A program made the translations under genes and the position numbers. A stretch of 60,000 nucleotides of DNA, taken from NCBI RefSeq assembly GCF_030272615.1, contig NC_081409.1, forward strand, positions 239,597,832 to 239,657,831. Direction: 5' to 3'. Origin of the DNA: Cryptomeria japonica (taxonomy: Eukaryota; Streptophyta; Pinopsida; Cupressales; Cupressaceae). Shown here piece by piece: positions 57,636-60,000 of the stretch. The notes beneath the pieces were generated by a model. The model had not been told where the DNA came from and ran no database searches. It saw only the letters and a list, made by a program, of their open reading frames with translations. Position 1 is the stretch's first letter. Each line of letters starts with the position of its first letter.

Positions 57636-58110
57636 CTAAGGCAAACCTCTTACAAACTTGGACTTACTGACTTTGACAATGTTATCAAAATTTACATGAT
57701 GAAATCTTTGACGCCAAAGCCAACTATCTTCTACTTTAGCAATTAAATAATTGTTGACTTTAGGATTCAGGTGAAACAAGTTACCTTTTTTTTGCTTGTC
57801 GGTTGCAATCAGTTCACCTTTGCTTCCATAGATTTTGCACATTCCATTCTTGAATTTCAATGGATAACCTCTATCATTGAGTTGAGAAACACTCAACAGA
57901 TTGTGTTTCAATCCTTCAACCCAATAGACATCATCTGCACTGCTCTTTCCATTAAGAGAAATGGTTCCCTTTCCTTTTACCATGCAGGGTGAGTCATTTC
58001 CAAATCTCACAATACCTCCATAAAATTCATTAAAAGTAAGAAACTTACTCTGATCACCAGTCATGTGGTGTGAACAACCACTGTCTATAATCTAACCATT
58101 ACAATTATCC
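57636..58110 (-). pseudogene. Copia protease and gag-pre-integrase region
   Basis: The minus strand encodes *IIDSGCSHHMTGDQ, the copia protease active site (DSG) with TAG for the usual Trp just before it. The long open part follows: VKGKGTISLNGKS, DDVYWVEGLKHNLLSVSQLN, and WLWRQRFHHVNFDNIVKVSK, the pre-integrase H/C region (HHVN here). Confidence 0.88.
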
Positions 58111-58529
58111 ATGCAAGAAACTAATGCCTTCTGATATGATGTCTCTTCTTTAATGGAAACAAAGACAATGTCTTCATTTGCATCTCCCTCATATTCCTCA
58201 TTTGTGATTCCTCCATCAACAACAATGAGGCAATCTCTTTTACCTTTTCCTTTGTACTTCTTATACTTCTCACACTTATGCTCATTGTCTCCTTTTGGAC
58301 AGTTAGCTGCAATATGTCCAATCCGGTTACATGCAAAATATTTCAAAGGTAATTTACGTGTATACTTACCGGTACCTTTGGGTAACCGCTTGGCTAACAA
58401 TGCTTCAAGCTCAATCAGACTATCTTCATCATCAACTTCTCTGCTAGATCTGGACTCGTGACTATGACTAACATCTCTGTTTTTCTTTACAGGTGGATTA
58501 GAAACTGAATCTCTAAATGCAGATTCCAT
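58092..58529 (-). pseudogene. Copia gag nucleocapsid part
   Basis: 145-codon open segment with a basic/acidic linker and one knuckle, YFACNRIGHIAANC, where the first Cys of CX2CX4HX4C is Tyr. The fourth knuckle of the 41103-42137 protein (YYACNKIGHIAKFC) has the same change. It ends CMDNCNG just before the protease. Confidence 0.85.
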
Positions 58530-59145
58530 TTTCTGAACATTTCCATCAGAACTATTTAATTCAAATGTAGTTATTTTACCAATGATGGAGTCAAGAGTTA
58601 CCTTTGTTTTATCAATAGACTTGAGTTCCTAAATGGATGCAACTCAGACAACGTAGATCAGTAGAAGGGTTCTCAACACCTTACTAAACACTGTGGCATC
58701 CTCTACTTTATCGCCAACACTTTTGATCTCACCCGACTATCTCCTTGATCCTTTGACCATACTATTGAATGTTCTTAGCTTCAACCATCTGCATGTCATC
58801 AAAATTACCTCTTAGACTTTCCTCTTTGGAAATCTTCACATGCTCATCACTGCTATAGATATGCTCAAGTTTCTTCCACACATCATAAGTAGTCTCCAAA
58901 CCATGGACACCAACATACTCTGAATCGAACAAGAAACTGATAATGGCCTCCAATGCTTGATTATTCTCTTGTTGCTCCTTCTTTTGATCATCAGATAGAA
59001 TCCCACTAGGCAAGGTATATTTGGTAACAACATGTTCCCAATATTGACTTCCTAAGCTTTTGATATAGATCTTCATCCTACCACTCCAAATTCTATAGTT
59101 TTCCCTATTGAACTTTGAACCTTCTTTCTTCATCATGTTCTTCTA
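58530..59145 (-). pseudogene. Copia gag capsid part
   Basis: 59136-58762: FNRENYRIWSGRMKIYIKSL (the N-F-G-N-Y-W type start of copia gag), ALEAIISFLFDSEY, TTYDVWKKLEHIYSSDEHVK, then LRGNFDDMQMVEAKNIQ. The family is the UBN2-type gag domain. Stops break the connection to the knuckle part (58530-58760). Confidence 0.85.
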
Positions 59146-59189
59146 GATCTTTACCTCGAGTTGCTAGGCTTAGACACTAGAGGACCTAG

Positions 59190-59203
59190 AATTCTCTAAT
59201 ACC
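59190..59203 (-). promoter_or_regulatory. PBS of the last copia element
   Basis: The minus strand reads TGGTATTAGAGAAT, with one C-to-T change in the standard TGGTATCAGAG, between gag and the LTR at 59207. Confidence 0.75.
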
Positions 59204-59206
59204 AAT

Positions 59207-60000
59207 TGATGATATGATGAATCAATAAGGATCCAAACAACTACTAAGAGGGGGGGGGGGTGAATCAGTAGATAGAATAAAAAACTAAACTTTCACCAAA
59301 CTCAAAACCCAACTCATAAATCAATCACTGAACTAACTGGTTCAAACACTGAACTATAAACTATAACTGCACTACCAATTTTACCGATTGACTAGCATAT
59401 CAAAATAACACTGTAATAGATATGAAACTCTCAAACCATTGAAACAAAACATCAAACCTCTTTACTAACATTAGTAAAAGTATATTTTAGATCACTTCCA
59501 GTCATCTTAATGATGAATAAATGATGAATAGTTAGTACCAAACCGGTACTGAGAGGGGGGGTGGTGAATCAGTACAGATAAAATCACTTTCCCTAAACCG
59601 GTTTGACTACAAACACTGCACTTGACTGGCAAGCAATAACACCAGTCTAAATCAGATTACTACCAGAAAAATATAGTGAGAATGTGAAAGACATAAACTG
59701 GTAACTCTTAGCTTTCCACACAATCTAATCCCTCATTTCCACTTCACCCTTATGCATAAACAAGTAATCTATCATTAGAAATATAATGACTGCTAGTTCA
59801 ACATGTTTTACCACTTTGACAAAAAACACTAAACCATCACATGAAAGGCATCACACATGACACACCAATTTTTCACGTGGAAACCCAACTGGGAAAAACC
59901 ACGGTGGGGATGAATACCCATAAGCTGTTCTTTGAACTCTTTTGAAGTCCGCTCTATTAGGAGCCTAGTCCGGTTAAGGACTTTTACAATAGGTTCTGCT
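59207..60000 (-). mobile_element. 5' LTR of the last copia element, cut by window end
   Basis: Starts TGATGATATGATG in plus reading. It has an end hairpin at 59241-59271 and a second at 59546-59575, so a second related LTR may be nested from about 59525 (after ATGATGAATAA/ATGATGAATAG). GGGAAAAACCACGGTGGG at 59891-59908 is the complement of the shared LTR block. The right end lies outside the window. Confidence 0.6.

Overview
This window looks like repeat-filled intergenic DNA from a land plant with a very large genome; I recognise no host gene. The signs are a plant-type CCCTAAA telomere-like tract (101-131), AT-rich sequence, plant L1-type LINE and Ty1/copia and Ty3/gypsy (Tat-type) proteins, and primer-binding sites complementary to initiator tRNA-Met. 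The very long LTRs (up to about 3.5 kb) and deep nesting would suit a gymnosperm, but that is inference. Almost every coding stretch belongs to a retroelement and most are broken.

Layout. 707-8518: a minus-strand L1-type LINE (ORF1, endonuclease, RT, zinc knuckle, RNase H) with a 10-bp target-site duplication (TSD), split by a 1,671-bp solo LTR (4355-6025) whose removal restores the reading frame. 9802-14821: pieces of minus-strand copia elements (an LTR at 9802-10197, an LTR at 10752-12389, pol at 12650-14821). 15848-25085: remnant of an unusual retroelement ORF without pol motifs, cut by solo LTRs. One (16951-20063) holds a second (17163-19815), which holds a third (17717-18974). A fourth, 21394-24863, is 3.47 kb long and rich in RNA-like hairpins. 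26488-30900: minus-strand copia pieces; the RNase H end is split by a 1,875-bp solo LTR with TA...TA ends (28541-30415). 32700-35636: a complete small non-autonomous element with two LTRs, PBS and PPT, inserted in a tandem-repeat region. 35999-about 56650: a plus-strand Tat-type gypsy element (5' LTR, PBS, long leader with an iterated AGCRCAT motif, gag, PR, RT, RNase H, second RNase H, INT), interrupted by a complete 6,748-bp copia-type element (40262-47009). 56715-60000: a minus-strand copia element (INT, protease, gag, PBS, LTR running off the end).

The most interesting unit is the 40262-47009 element. It keeps LTRs, PBS, PPT and a nucleocapsid-like zinc-knuckle protein, but protease, integrase and RT are replaced by a long reading frame of about 1,160 codons that I do not recognise (a helical N-terminal domain, then a basic, acidic and coiled-coil tail). 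A similar architecture survives in the 15.8-25 kb remnant, suggesting a family of retroelement-borne accessory proteins mobilised in trans.

Two RNA-structure signals also stand out. One is a hairpin near the inner or outer end of the copia LTRs whose stem sequence differs between copies while pairing is largely kept. The other is a tandem array of small hairpins with changing, mostly complementary stems around a near-constant CGTAT loop in the 3.47-kb LTR. All structure statements come from reading the sequence by eye, without folding software or database searches.
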